Under the pieces are notes generated by a model that was given only the letters and a program-made list of their open reading frames with translations, was not told where the DNA came from and made no database searches. This document shows positions 1 to 13,435 of a stretch of DNA of 61,898 nt, piece by piece; position 1 is the first letter of the stretch; each line of letters starts with the position of its first letter. The position numbers and the translations under genes are program-made. Source of the stretch: Vitrella brassicaformis. Lineage: Eukaryota; Sar; Vitrellaceae. Location of the stretch: positions 171,707 through 233,604 of the forward strand of contig CDMY01000954.1 of NCBI GenBank assembly GCA_001179505.1. Reading direction: 5' to 3'.

Positions 1-349
1 AGCTGCTGTACGAACAGCATGTCTTAGATCAGTGGGCGCTCGACGTCGAGCTCTCTGACTAGCCTCTGGGTGTCTTGCCTATGTCTGGCTGTCATTCTCA
101 TATACCTGCAACCGTTGTCGACAGCGATTTTCTGACCATCATAGGGTGGCACGTGCGTGTCGAGTGGGTGGGTGGGATGGGGAGACAGGCCGTGTGCATG
201 CTTCTATGCATGTGCATGCTGCTAGTTTAGTGCGTGACCTGGACAGGATCCCCTCGGGGTTACAGACACGAGTCTCGTTAAACACAATAACCAACCAACC
301 AAACCGCCTGATCTGTGAGTCCATAGCCGCATTATTGCGAGGATGGTCG
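1..349. other. Upstream spacer of the LRR receptor gene
   Basis: No gene is supported here. It probably holds the promoter and 5' UTR of the gene starting at 350. The reading frame of that gene is open upstream to an ATG at 146, but the ATG at 350 is directly followed by a good signal peptide, so the upstream part is treated as noncoding. Confidence 0.4.
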
Positions 350-3300
350 ATGGAAGGGCACTTGCTTCTTCTCTTGACTATCCTCGGCATCGCCCCGGCC
401 CTCCACGCCGCCCCAGACGACGACAGCCGCAAGTGGGCGGTGCTGCACCGGAGCGGCCTGTTCAGGCACGAGCACATCACGCGCCCAAGCGGCGGCCTGG
501 ACTTCGCATTCTCCCTCTTCCAAGACACCGCCCTCATCCATGAGTGCCAGATCTGCCAACACGATGCCCCGGCCCTGCTGCGATTCATTTCCGACGCCGG
601 ACTGTTCCCCGCCATGGGCGACGGCACGGCAGCTACGCTGGGAAACAACGTCTGTGAGGCCCCGTTCGTCATTTGCATGAGGGATGGCAAGCAGCGGGAG
701 GGCTACGTGTTGTCGATTGTGGGGTCGACAGAGTTCCGCGACGTGTCTGGTGTCCCTGAGTGGCTGAGGCAGCGCACCGACCGCCGGCTGCCGCTGCCCG
801 CAGCGCTGTATGAGCTGAGGGCTGTGTGGGTGCTATGGCTGAAGGAGGTGCCTTTCGCTGGCCATCTCGACGACCGGATCGGCAACATGACCTCCCTGCA
901 AGCCATCGACCTCGACCTGGTCAGCTTAGGCAAGAGAGAGAAAGTGCCAGACTGGCCCCCATGCGCTTCCCGTGATTGACTGATTGGTGTTCTGAATGTG
1001 ATGTGCGTGCAGACGGACCTCTCTGGCCCGGTGCCTGCGTCGATCGGCTCCCTTGATTCGTTGCGGGCTCTGCACCTGCGCGGCCAGCCATACGCGGACG
1101 CACCGTCTTTCGAGGGCTCTCTGCCCCCATCCATTCTGTCGCTGTCGAACCTGGAGCTGCTCGTGCTGTCACGCACACGTCTACATGGCTTCCTGCCCGC
1201 CGACATCGGCCGTCTACAGAAGCTGCGGATCCTGTCGATAGAGCAGTCGGGCCTGCTGGCGATGGACGGCGTGCTGCCGGCGAGTGTGGCCGAGTGCCGG
1301 AACCTGACCTACCTGAAGCTGCAAGACATGATGATCGAGGGTGACTTGCCGGAGCATTTGGCCAATCTGACCCAGCTGCAGGTGCTCAACCTCGCCAAGA
1401 ACCGCCTGACGGGCCCGCTGCCGAGGTTTCTGCTGGGGTTGCGCGAGCTGCGGCAGCTGCTGTTTTACAAGAATCGGCTGGAAGGGGAGCTGCCGGAGGG
1501 GCTGGGGTCGACCACACCGCACCTGCTGTACCTCTCACTATATGACAACAGGGTAGGTGAGGCAGACAGGCAGGCAGACAGGCAGGCACTCAGGGACGTA
1601 GTGGCTGCCACGCACTTTCCTGCCTGTCCCTGTGGACCGTGTCAGCTCTACGGTCGGCTTCCCTCGTCTCTCGGGTTGATGCCAGACTTGCGCAGGCTAG
1701 ACGTCTACCGCCAGGCGGGTCCGGGCATGTCGGGCCCCATCCCGCCGTCCCTCGGCAACTGCACCAGTCTCCGCACCCTCACACTCCACCGCAACCGGTT
1801 CGAGGGCCCGCTACCAGAGTCCTTCTCACAGCTCAGGTTGCTGGAGCTCCTCAAGATCGAGAGGAACGACTTCAACGGTACACTCGCACCTTTGGCTCCC
1901 CTGAACCGGCTGCAGCACCTGACATTCGGCCGGAACGGCTTCGAGGGCGCGATGCCGGCGGAGATGGGCCTCTTCACCGACCTGCAGGAGCTCGATGGGC
2001 GGGACAACAAGCTGACGGCGCTGCCGCCGTCGGTCAGTGGATGGACGCGGCTGAAAGTGCTCAACTTGGACGATAACCAGATTGAGGGCATCGCACCGTC
2101 CTTCAGGGGGGCACTGTCGCTGCACACTCTCCTGCTCAAAGGCAACCTCATCGAGGGATTCGCAGACAACGGCACCATGCCGGACAGGTATGTATGTCTA
2201 CCTCGGCAGGCACATAGCACAAACACGGACCCATGCGTGTGGTTTGTGTGTTGACTGACTGACAGGCTTGAGAAGCTGAATCTGGCGTCGAATGCGTTGC
2301 GTGCTGTGCCTGAGGGAATGCACACCATGCCGGCATTGGAGGTGCTGAACATGGCTGACAACAAGATCGACAGCGAGGGCTGGCCAAAGTGGGGACGGAC
2401 GCCGCCCAACGGATGCTCGCGAGAGAAAGGTACGTACGTCGGCGATGGGATGGGAGTGGCGAGCCGGACTACAGCTTACTGCACGATTTGCATCGCGTGT
2501 CTGTGTTGTGTGTTCAGTGTCGCCACGCACCGCCCGCGCACTCTTGACCCTCCCTGCGGGGCCCAACTGGCCTGTCCTGCGATGGGTGAGGGACAAAGAC
2601 ACCGATCATTGGCATGAGAGAGAGAGATGTACACACCTGCTTGTTTCCATCCACTTCCTTTTTTCAGATCAAATTGTCGGGCAATCCTCTCGTTGTGGAC
2701 ATCATGGACTTCCTGCAGCCCTTCAGGAACCTGACCAACCTGATGTCCATCCGATGCGACGGCTGTCAGCTGTCGGGCGCGCTCGACTGCGAGTCCCTCT
2801 CCTACTACGACAGGACCGCCCTGGAGCGATACGCCAGCATCGAACACACGTCTATAGCATCCCACCCAGAGGCGCGAGACGGCTTCAAGGCACTCACGCG
2901 GCTGTACCTGGCCAACAACTCCCTCACGGATTTGCATCGCTTCGACTTGGACAACCTGGTTGTGGCCGATTTCCACGCCAATGGGCTGCGTCACGTGCAC
3001 GAGGGCTGGCTCAAGAAGGTGGACATCAACCTACTGGCCAACCCGGACCTCAGCCTGGCGCAATACATACCACAGAGGCTCGTCGATCAGATAGAGGTGT
3101 GCTCGTGAGTGAGAGGCAGCGGAATCGACGGCGAGGGGTCATTTTGATCCGGTTTGTGCGTGCGTGTGTGTATATCAGGACTGTGGGCAGGTGAAGCAGC
3201 TTGGGTCCATCAGCAGGGCGGCGCTCATTCCCAATCCCGCGGCCTACGTGCAGCAGCAGGGCGGCCAAGACCCGGCCATCCCCGACCACGAGTGCACCAT

Positions 3301-6300
3301 TTTCTGCAACACATGGGTGCGAGTCAACGCCAGCGTGTCAGAGGAACATCTTTGCCGGTCAGTGAGTCGGAGGGGTAGGGACAGCCCCCCAAAGAGCACG
3401 AGAGCGGAAAGCAGCTCTGTCAGTCAATGTGCGCGTCTCGTCTTCTGGTCAGTTGTCTGCCTGGGTGGCACGGCGTGGGCCGGTCGTGTGGCTTGTGTCC
3501 CGCCATGACCTTCTCCAACCCAGATGTGGGCACCAGAACTTGCACACGATGCCCTGACGGCGCAGGTACGTACGGCCGAAACACGACCGACAAATGGGGT
3601 CGGGTCGTATACGCTGCATGCACTGATGTATATATTGTTTGTTGTGTGTTTGTGGCTGGCTAGAATCGATTGAGGGCGCGGAGAGCTGCCACTGCCGGCT
3701 GGGGTACGAGCTGACCAAAGATGGCACCTGCGTCCCATGCACCTCTGGTGAGTCAGCCAAGCAAGGCAAGATACATACGAATGTGAGAAGGTCAGTCAGT
3801 GTCTGTCTCATGGACCCCTTCTGTCTGTCGGGCACTGCACTGCCTTACTTGTAGGTTACTTCGGTGTCCGCAAGCGGGGCGGCATGGCGGTGTGCGAGCG
3901 CTGCGGTGCCCGCTTCTTCATGTCGGCCAACGCCACTACCGAGAGGAGCGAGTGCTACTGCATGGCCAACTACATCCTCAACAAGGAGTCGGACTCGTGC
4001 GACGACTGTGCCACAGCGGCCCCAGGCATCGACTGCCGCCATGAGACCAAGATGCGACCCATCGCCTCGCCCGGCAAGTACCAGCTGACGGTGCGGCTGC
4101 CCTGGCAGCAGGTGCCCTTCAAGTTCATCAACATGACGGCTCTGCCTGACGAGGAGCAGCTGGTGGAGATGAACTCCTACGAGGCCAACGTGACGGCGTT
4201 GCCCGTGGCCGTCGACTGCCGGTTTAAGGATGCTTGCCACGGCACCGACATGACCACCGGGCTGAACCGGTGTCGAGAGGGCCACGAGGGATTTGCGTGT
4301 GGGATTTGCAAGGCTGGGTATGCCCGGCACAACGAGTTCCAGCAGTGCAACGCCTGTCCGTCGCTTGCATCTAACGTCGGCCTCAACATCGTCCTTTTTG
4401 TGCTCGCACTGGCCGCCATCGGGGGGCTCACCATGCTGGCAAAGAGGTGAGTGAGCAATGACTCTCACACAGTGGCCGTCGTCTGGCTGACTCTCTATTT
4501 CTCTGTCTGTCTGTCTGTCTGTGTGCCACTCACAGGGCGTCGGCTCTGTCCCGTGCCAACATCACAACGATGCTGATCAAGATCGGCATGAACCACTGCA
4601 CCTCCCTCAGCGGCGTGGCGCTCGTCGGCTACCACCAGGCCTACGACTGGCCACATTGGCTCGCCTCCTCGTTCCACCAGGTCTTCGTCTATGACGGTGG
4701 CATTCCGCTTCAGGCATACACGGCCTGGGAGTGCCTTCTCCGCCCGTCATTCGGCGAGATGGCCGGCGTGTGGCGACACGCGGTCTGGATCGGGCTGCCA
4801 CTCATGTGGCTCTTCGTCCTGCCGCTGCTGGGGGCGGGCTCGCGGTGCATCATTGAGGCCATCCTGGCATGGGTGCGAGGGAGGAGAAAGAGCAACGCGG
4901 CCGCCGCCAAGTCAGATGATCCATGTGAAGATGACGCCGATGAGAAGTCAACGGCCAGTGACTCCCCTGTGGATGCGCCTCGCGTCGAGAACAACCGCGG
5001 CTTGTCGTCGCGGCAGTCGACGGACGTGACGATCGACATGGGCACTGCCGACGACGGCGTCCCGTGGACGACCAGCGAGGTCACCACTGCCCTGCCGGAC
5101 GCAGAGGCACCGACAAGAGGAGCCAACGACATGGCCAGACCAGGAGCGGAGAGTGGTGGTGGTGGTGGTGGTAGTGGTGGAGGGAGGCGGCAGGCCAGCA
5201 AGTGCTCACTGTGGCGTTTCCTGGACACGCGTGCGCCCTTTCTGATCGTCACTTTGACGCTGATCCACCCGACGGTGACGCGCAACATGCTGGTGCTTCT
5301 CCGCTGCCAGTCGTACCCCTATGTGCCGGAGAAGTATACGCGCGACGACTACCCCCTGCATGAACACGCCAAGCCCGTCAGCTCTCATCGGCTGCTGCTG
5401 AATCCCAACCTGCTGTGCTGGCGACTTGGATCCCAGCACGGGACCTTTCTGGTCATGGGCGTCGTGGGACTAGCTGTGTGGAGCCTGGCGCCGGTAGCGA
5501 TCGGCCTGGTGTTGCTGTGGAGGGCACACGGGGAGCTGCATCGACCGACCTACAGGGAGAGATACGGATTCCTTTACAAGTGAGTACTGGCCGGATGGGC
5601 TGGCTGGTAGGATCGCGTCAGGGCATCCTGTGTGCTTGTATGTGTGTTTGTGTATGGGTGCGTGTGTATGTGGTGCAGTGGGTACCGTCGATTCTACTTC
5701 TACTGGGACGGAATCTTCGCCTTCCGTCGCCTGTTCGTGCTGGTCATCGCCCATTCGTTGGTGGGTCAGGCCCTGCTGCAGTTGGTGGGCTGGAGCGTCA
5801 TAGCGGTGCTGTCGCTGATCATCCAGTACGCCGTCCAGCCCTTCGACTACCGATACCTCAACGTTCTCAACAGAATGGAGAAACAGTCGCTGGTCGTCTG
5901 GATCTTCTCCCTGATTTTGATCCTGTTCGTGGTCGTGTTGGGGACCGTCTTTTCGGGTAGCGTTAAGCACCTGATCAGCATCGTCCTGGTCTCGGCGGCA
6001 GCGTTGATCAACATCTGCCACCTCTGCCACCTCCTGCTGCTCATCATCCACCACGGCGTCACACAGGCCACCTACAAATATGCCGTGCAGAAGGAGGAGT
6101 CCGGCAAAGGTCAGCCAGCACAACCCGGCGGCCCTTCGTGTCATCGATATCCATGCATATTTTCTCTCTGTCTGCCGTGTTTGTAGGGTGGATCAGCAAG
6201 CTGATCCTGGCGTACATGGCTCCGTTGGCGTCATGGCAGCTGCAGCGAGAAAATGCTCGCCGCAAGGCGCTCCCCAAGGTCTTCTTCTCGCCTGGGTCCG

Positions 6301-8401
6301 TTCCCGAGATCGATTTCGAGGACAAAGACGACCCCCCCGACTCACCCTCACAGGCCCCCACCAACGACCCCGCCCCACCGTCGCCCTCCACCACGAGCCT
6401 CTTCCGCAAAGTGGGCATACGAAAGGCCGCATTCTCTGATTCCCCGGCGGCGGGCGATGGCTGGCAGTCGGCCACGCCAGTGAGGCGGAAACGGTCGCTT
6501 GTGAGGTCGCGCTCGCGTTGGTCTCGGTCTCGTAGTCGGCGTCATTTGGGGCCGACGTGGCAGGTGCCGACGATCAAGAAGGGCACTCAGGTCATTGAGG
6601 TGACGGCGCAGGCCATGTCCGAGGCGGTGGAGCTGCTGGGGCTGACGCAAGTGCCGGCCGACTTCCTAGAATTCCTGTGGACGTCGGCATTTGTGGTGCA
6701 TCAAACGCGGTTCAAGCGCAGGGGCGAGGAGCTGGTGGTGCTGCCCAAACCTGATGCTACCAGCAAAACGGTCGGTCGGTGGGCAGATAAACACTCTGTC
6801 AGCCCGTGTGTGTGTGTGTGTGTGTGTGTGTATGCCCATGCATCACGTCTCTCCTTGGTGGTGTGTCGGTTTGGTTAGGGGCTGCATCGGATGACGACAA
6901 CGGACCTCAGCCATTCGTTCCGCAGCTTCCACCACGGAGGCTCCTTTATCCTTGACGACGGCGACGAGGACCAAAACACGGCTGCCGACGACGGCGATGA
7001 TGACGATACTGATGCGGATGCCGATGGATGGGAGCCCATAGGCAGGCGGACAGAGAGGTCGGCCACCGGCGACCTGTCGCCTCGCGGGCTCTCATCGGCT
7101 GCCACATGCGATGATGACGCATTCGACCTCCTTGAGGCGCCAGCTGCCGACAGGCTGAGCGCTTCAGGCGGACACGAAGGTCAGCCGATGTCGCACGTCG
7201 CTTTCTCCGACTCGCCTAAACACGCCCGCCCGATGTGTGTGACTCAAACAGATGGCGCCGATACTTTCGGCCTCGCTAGTGAGCCCGAGGGGGGGAGGGA
7301 GAGGGATTCTCGGCGGCCGAGGAGGGTGGGCACGCGGCTGCCCTTTCAGTCAATCGCAAGCTTCGGGCGGCTCAGCACCAGCGAGAGGTCCGTATATGTT
7401 GCTGCATTCCTCCGATTCAAGACACACGAGCCGACCCATGTCTGTCTGTGTGGATGTCTGTGTGGCTGAATCTGTGCAGCATGGTGTGGGATTCGTCATC
7501 AGGCCGGAGCCTGGCTCTGCCGGACTTCCAGGTGGGTGATACATGGCCTTCACACACGACTGACTGTCTCATCGGGGCTGACCTGAGTGCCCCCTTTGTC
7601 GCGTGTGTCCTGATGTCAGATGAACCTGAGCTACGTGATTGACGCGCTCGTGACTCGGGAGCACCAGCACCAGGACCGGCTGGCGGCAGGCGGCAGTGGC
7701 GGTAGTGACGGCAAGGGAGACAAGGCGGGTCACACGGGCGGCTGGAGAGACATGTACGAGTCCTTCCGCAGAGCAAAGCGAAGCCTTATCGAGGCCGACA
7801 CCGCACCGGTGAGGACGGAGAAACTCGCGCAGACAGCAGAACACATCACATCACATCAATCGTGTGTGTCTCTGTCGGTTCCATGTATGTTATGTGTGTG
7901 CAGGAGAATGTTCCCTTGGCTCTCGTGAGCTGGGCCTCTTCGGTCGAGTCGACAGCCGGGGACTCGGCCAAACTTCACCCGACGGCCACCAGTGCCAATG
8001 CTGACGTCGATGCCGGCCACGAGTCGTGCACCGTCAGCCGCAAGACCTCCGAGGACAGCTCTCGGCCAGCAGACGTGCCGGCAGAGTACGCCGACGCACA
8101 GCAGAGGCAGCTGATGGTCAGGTCTTGGTCGATGCCCTGCCCATCAACGTCCATGCGGGCTCACGACGATGGGGAGAGGCGTCTGGAGAGGTCTATTGCG
8201 GAGCCGCCGGTGGATGGCCGGCCGCCTCCTTTGGTGCCTGAGGCGGCTTATGCCGAGGAGGAAGAGAGGCTGTTCCGGTTTATAGATGACTTTTACGATA
8301 GCATTCCTGCCTTCGTGAGCACCCCTGCCTTCGTGAGCAGCTGTGGTGATGTTCGGACGCATGTGCGTGCAATGCCGCTGCCACCGGGTGACCTGTCATG
8401 A
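350..8401 (+). CDS. LRR / Cys-rich / multi-pass membrane receptor-like protein
   Basis: Seventeen exons (350-919, 1013-1552, 1646-2187, 2266-2429, 2518-2585, 2668-3096, 3179-3357, 3453-3565, 3664-3747, 3855-4446, 4536-5579, 5679-6109, 6187-6770, 6879-7387, 7480-7531, 7620-7808, 7904-8401) close in frame to about 2195 residues. A signal peptide (MEGHLLLLLTILGIAPALHA) opens the protein. Residues ~170-770 are plant-type leucine-rich repeats of the L..L.L..N.L.G.LP form. Residues ~770-1060 are cysteine-rich, with spacing like GCC2/GCC3 or ephrin-receptor-like modules (CGLCPAMTF, CRLGYELTKDGTC). About seven hydrophobic segments follow between ~1070 and 1590, then a ~600-residue low-complexity acidic/Ser/Arg tail, presumably cytoplasmic. 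I infer a cell-surface receptor or adhesion role; no kinase or other enzymatic domain is visible and the ligand is unknown. The start at 350 is chosen for the signal peptide. Small exons 9 and 15 are the least certain. Confidence 0.8.
6803..6832. repeat. (TG)n microsatellite in an intron
   Basis: A run of TG dinucleotides lies inside the intron between exons 13 and 14 of the LRR gene. Similar TG tracts just before the acceptor AG occur in most introns of this window. Confidence 0.8.
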
Positions 8402-11400
8402 CTGACGTCTGTCTGTTGTAGTGTGCGGACGTCACTGTCTTCCTGTCTATGAGTCGTTGTGCCGTGGCGCGTTGCTCGGTTGGCGCGTCGTGGTGTGTTC
8501 GATGGGCGCATCGCAAGGAGATTGTGATGGTCGCGTGAGGCGTGCGGGTCTTGTTGGTGTGGTGTGGGAGAGGTGGGGCGGGGGCAGCTGTTCGTTAGTA
8601 AGGGGGGCTTGGCCGGGCCGTAGTGTGTGCTGTGCGATGCGCTGCTGGTTTTTTTGGCGCCAGGCACGTCTTATGGATGTACTCGTCTGTCTGTCTGTGT
8701 GTCTATGTGATCTCTGTTGTGTTCGCTCATCGGCAATGGTCGATGAAGTTACTGTCTGCCTTCCTGCCTGCCTTGTTTGACTGTCTGTCTGTCTGTCTGT
8801 TGTTCATCTGTTTGTCTGCCTGTGTGAGTCCATTGCTTGCTGTGGTTCCGTGTGGTGGTGTGCAGCTGTCTGGCTGTGTGTTGCTGGGCAGCCTCACTGA
8901 TTGCGGGCAATGACGACTGCGTCTTTGTGTTTTGGGATGATCAGATGTCTGCGGAGCGTACCTGTCTGCCTGCCTGCCTGCCTGGATGGCCATGGCTGTC
9001 TGTATGGATTCCGTACGTACCGACGTTAGAAAGACAATGCCTGCATACACACGTACATACATACAGGTACGTTAGGTACACACATTACCTTACCGTGTGC
9101 AGGTAAGGTTTTTTTTGTTTTTTTCGCTCCGATCGCTGCCTCCCTCCCTGTCCGCCTGCATGCTTCCCTGCCTGTCCGCCTGCATGCCTTGTCACAGGTA
9201 CCTACCTGCCTGCATGTACATGTATCGCACTGAGGTCTTGGCTCCCCTGCCTCATTTCTTGCCTGACTGCCTGCTTGTCTGTGGACCCACACACAAGCGG
9301 GCTTCTTTTTTACCCCTCTGTATGCTGTCTGTCCGTGTGTTTACTTGTGCAGTGAGTGAGTGCCCTGGCTGTCTTTCCGGGTGGCTGGCGACAGAAAATG
9401 CAATGCTTCACATTGATCGCACCGGTTTTCGTCCCACTCGCTATCGTCGCTGTTATCGCTCCTTGGTTATCGCACTCTCCTGGTGCGCTCCTGCATCCTT
9501 TGCATGTCCCACCCACCTACCTGGCTTTTTCGGCATTCATCCACTCACTCATGATGATCACGCTGGCTGATCTTTTCTGTGGCTGTGGGTGCGTGCAAGT
9601 GTGTGTGTGTTTAGTGCTCTTTTTGCCTGATGATCCATCCATGCATGCAGTCAGTGTGACATTATTATCTCATGCTCCCGCCTGCAGTCCAGCCAGTCAG
9701 CCACAGACCAGCAATGCTCCACATATCCCTTCTCTCATCCAGCCAGCCAGCCAGCCAGCCATCCATGAGTGCCGCGTTTTGTGTCAATTTGGTCGGTCGC
9801 CATTTTGGTTGGGCTCTTTTATTTATCTGACAATGAAGGCTTCAAACTGGCAAGGCTTTTTGCCCCATCCCTCTCGGTGTTTGTGTATGCGTGCATGTGC
9901 GGGAGGGTGGATGCGTGGCTGGGGGTGTGGGTCATCCATCTGGTGTATTTTATGACCTCAGCTCATACCCGTCCGTCTGTCTGTCTGTCTGTCCGTCTGT
10001 CTGTTTTCGTGTTGTTGTATCTATCTGGCGGCCGCAGGCAGGGCGAGCCCATCATGTAAGCCAGTCAGTCAGCCAAGTCAGGTCACCAACCACATACATC
10101 CACCCACACACACACGCACACATGCACCCATCCATACATGTGTGGATGGGGGAGGGAGAGGGCAGGCAGGCCACGGCTAGTGAGTCGAGTGGTTCGGTTC
10201 GTTCCCCTTCCTCTCTCTCTCTCTCTCTCCTCTTGTGGATTGAGGTGGGACGCCTGCAAATATACACTAGCCATCACATAAACGATAGCCGCCGGGATTA
10301 TTATTTTTCTGCCTTCCAGAATTTTTGCTGCTGCATCCTAAGCGTACCGCTCTCTCGCTCACTACACTACCCCTCCGTCTCGCTCTATTTCTCTGTCTGT
10401 GTCCTTCTCTGACCGATCATATCCGACTTCCTCACTCATATATCAATCACATCTCGCCAAGTCTCGCGTTCTTCCTCTCTGCCCCGCTCGCTTGTCATGT
10501 CTTTTTGGATCGTCGCTCATTCACTGACTTATTCATAGATCTACAGAGACATAAGTCAGTGAGCTGACCAGTGAGTGGGTGAGAGAGAGTTGGTTCTGTT
10601 CAGTCCATTCCATTCCATTCCTGCAATGCACAGGACGTTGGTTGGTTGGTTGGTCGGTTGTCATGGGATGGATGACGTGACGGAGCGGGACAATTGAGCA
10701 ACACTACGCTACACTATATACCTTCATGTACTCCACTCGATCCACTCGACTCGATGCACTGCACTGCACTCCATCCATCGACCAGTGTGTGTATGCTGGA
10801 ACGAACATGCAAACCATGCAGTCAATTCAGATTATTGAATACAACGACATTCACTCAGGGATGTGTCCAACAAACTTGCAAAAGGTGCTGACGATTAAGG
10901 GGCTAGGTAGCTAGATGACTGTCCAGCCGCGAATGACTGCAGCTGTGCGCATGGGCGTGCCCGCCTGGACGCTTTGGTCTGCAGTCGGTCTCCCTTTCTT
11001 CCATCTTTCCTCAGCCATCGACCACTCCTGCAGTACATATGTAAGTGGAGAGCCAGCAATGTCAATATGTACTCCCTGAGATCGTATATATTTTCGCCCA
11101 TTTCCGTGACCGCTGCGTCTCTATCGGTGTCTTTCGCATTGTGGTTCCTTGCAGTGAATACCGGTTTCCGAAGTTGTCTGCACACTCGGGGGAATCTCTT
11201 TCTCAGCCATCGGCAGGGCATCAAGGAGGCCAGCGGTGTTGTGGAAGTGGATGAGATGGATCGGTCGGGTAGAGTGGTGAGCGACACCTCATCCTTCGAG
11301 GGCCTGTAGGGAGGAAACAGTGCAAGACGGTGAGGCTCTTGTCTCAAATGGTCCTTCCAGTCTTACTTGAGCCACATGGCAAACAGAATCTGCGAGAGAG

Positions 11401-11558
11401 GGAATTCAAAGATCATTTTCACGCACCCTTGCGCCGTCTAAGCTCGCGCGGCGGCCGGCGATCGCAACTCCCCCTATCTCTCTCAACTCACTGGCCATGG
11501 ATGTACGCATCCTTCCCGCTTCATCGGCTGCCAGGCAACCTGAGCGGAGGAGTCAAGG
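8402..11558. other. Gene-poor spacer rich in simple repeats
   Basis: About 3.1 kb with no supported gene. It contains CTGT/CTGC/CCAT short tandem repeats (for example 8769-8802, 8967-8990, 9740-9767, 9971-10000), a CT run near 10210-10230, and GGTT repeats near 10636-10660. Open frames exist (such as 9356-9955 on +) but have repeat-driven composition and no plausible splice structure. The first part may be 3' UTR of the LRR gene. Confidence 0.5.
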
Positions 11559-12051
11559 ATGAGAATTCTGTCAAGGGAGCGTGTTCTGGGGTGCGTGATC
11601 CTGTTGAGCCTCATGAGGAGGGCCGTCGTTGTCAGCGCCGGTGGATCGGCGCCGCCCGCGGCCACCGCAGCGACAGATGACGACGCGCCAAACAGACGGG
11701 TCAGTCAGCACAAACACGGGAATATGGAAAGCCACGCACGGCCTCATTGTCTGTCTGTCGTGCTTGTCTGTGTGCGTCTGTTGGTAACAGATCCGCGGCC
11801 AGTTGAGGTCTGCTGCGGGTGCGGACGACCCCTCCGACTCATCGGGCAGGAAGCGAGACTTGTTCACAGACGACTATGGGTTTGATGATGACGAGTTTGA
11901 TGATGATGATGATGACGATGATGATGACGAATACACGGACGACCGCGGAACACGGCGGGAGGGAATCGGCGGGGGGCGTGACAGGCGGCTGTCGCCATTC
12001 GGGGGCGACGACACTTTCGACAGAGCCGAGTACGCCCGACGGCCCGTTTGA
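11559..12051 (+). CDS. Small acidic secreted-type protein, unknown function
   Basis: Two exons (11559-11699, 11791-12051) join in phase 0 and give about 133 residues. The first ~28 residues form a signal-peptide-like segment (VLGCVILLSLMRRAVVVSAG). The mature part is strongly acidic, with an Asp run encoded by a GAT/GAC repeat at about 11884-11932. I recognise no family. After the stop at 12049-12051 a different frame stays open with similar basic/acidic composition (DDGRPRRRRNEPYRAV), so the C-terminus may be longer if there is a one-base error or an unrecognised intron. Expression is unproven. Confidence 0.45.
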
Positions 12052-13025
12052 TGATGGCAGACCGCGTCGCCGTCGCAATGAGCCCTACAGGGCCGTGACA
12101 GCGACGGCGACGGCAGTGCAGGTGTTGGTCGAGTTTCGTTTCTTGTGTTCGTACTCTCGAGACTCGGGCGGGTGTGTGTGTTGTTTGCCCGACGATGCAC
12201 TTTTTATTGCATGCCATTGATGCACTCTCTCGCTCACTCACTCACGTGTTCATCGACTGACTCATCCTTTCAATTGCTCGTCTCTCCGCCTGTGTATTTT
12301 TCCGCCTGTTCATACGCGTGTCGCGGCCGGGTCAGTCTCTCTCTCTCTCTCCCCCTCTCTGTGTATGTCCATCTCTATCTCTGTGTATCTCTGTCTGTGT
12401 GTCTCCCTCTTTTCCCTCTTTCTGGTTTCTGACTGACTCTGCGGATGCAGCTGTGTTGTGCAGGCCTGTCTTGCCTCCTTCCTTCCGTGAGTGTGGGAGT
12501 TGATTGATTCGACCTGTCCGTATCGTGGTGCGGTGCGGTGCGCTATCTCGCTGGGTACATGTACATAAGATACACACATATACAGCCGGGGTAGGTGAGA
12601 GCTGCAGTCATGGGTGGGTGGGCTGGTGTGTAGTGGTCGCTACGGCCTCGGTGGGTGGTTGGATGTGTGACTTCACAGGAGAGTTTGTTGTCTTGGTGAC
12701 ACTACGGCCCCTGTTTTGTCCTTTCACACTACTGCAGTCAGTAGTGTTGTCTGTCTTTCCGCCTTGCATGTGGTGGTGGACAAACCCACCACTGCTCGAC
12801 GCCTCTCGCTCAGTGTGAGTCTGTGATGTGTGTAACTGTCATGTATCACGACCGTGATAGCATCAGCTTCACACCGACACTCAGACACTCCATTCAATCA
12901 ATGCACCATGGTTCGTCCGTCCACACGTGTCTCCAAGCAGATACTGCAGCTGGCTCATATCTCATCCCTTCATCGCCCACACCACCCAGCCGCCGCCGCC
13001 GCTCGTCACCGGCTGATCATGGCAA
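12052..13025. other. Spacer with simple repeats
   Basis: No gene is supported. Visible are CT-rich tracts (12332-12420) and a palindromic CACTACTGCAGTCAGTAGTG near 12728-12747. A 3' UTR of either neighbour could lie here. Confidence 0.4.
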
Positions 13026-13336
13026 TCACTCTTCGCCCTTGGAGAAGATCCAGGCCCACCTCGCCTGAACCACCGACCACACACACGCACAGACGCACGA
13101 TATCGATGCCTGCCTGACGCCTTCCTTGCTTGCTTCCGTGTTTCTCTCACCCGTTCGTCGATTCTGACTTTGCCCTCGTCCTGCAGGCTCTCCAGACACG
13201 CAAGGATCTCTCGGTCGCGCAGGTTGGTCGCCTCACGCTTCCTGTTGACCAGATACCTCACGTCAACGAGCTTGAGAGGCACACCACGGGCAACATCCCG
13301 CATGGTCTCTGCGATTCTCTCACGGCGCGCTTCCAT
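13026..13336 (-). CDS. Short basic/charged protein, unknown function
   Basis: Two exons on the minus strand, 13336-13151 and 13064-13026, join at a GTGAGA donor and a TTCAG acceptor in phase 0. They give about 74 residues starting MEARRERIAETMRDVARG and ending WAWIFSKGEE. The sequence predicts mostly helix, and the run LESLQDEGKVRID resembles the end of a small winged-helix fold, but this is only an impression. It shares a spacer of about 225 bp, head to head, with the TMEM163-like gene. Extending the frame upstream to 13579 is possible but the extra sequence looks noncoding. Confidence 0.45.
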
Positions 13337-13435
13337 GGTGCTTGCTGACGGTGGACAAGCCAAGCAGCTTGGTTGGCCAGAGAGAGCGGTCCCACCTTGA
13401 GAGCTTCTATGGCGAGCTTGAAGCCGATCCCCGTG

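Noticed and set aside
146-349. Upstream ATG extending the LRR gene by 68 codons
   Set aside because: The extension would bury the signal peptide at 350 and contains no protein-like sequence.
9356-9955. 199-codon open frame on + with hydrophobic runs
   Set aside because: Composition follows the local CT/TG/CCAGC repeats, no splice structure or domain supports it, and the surrounding 3 kb is repeat-rich.
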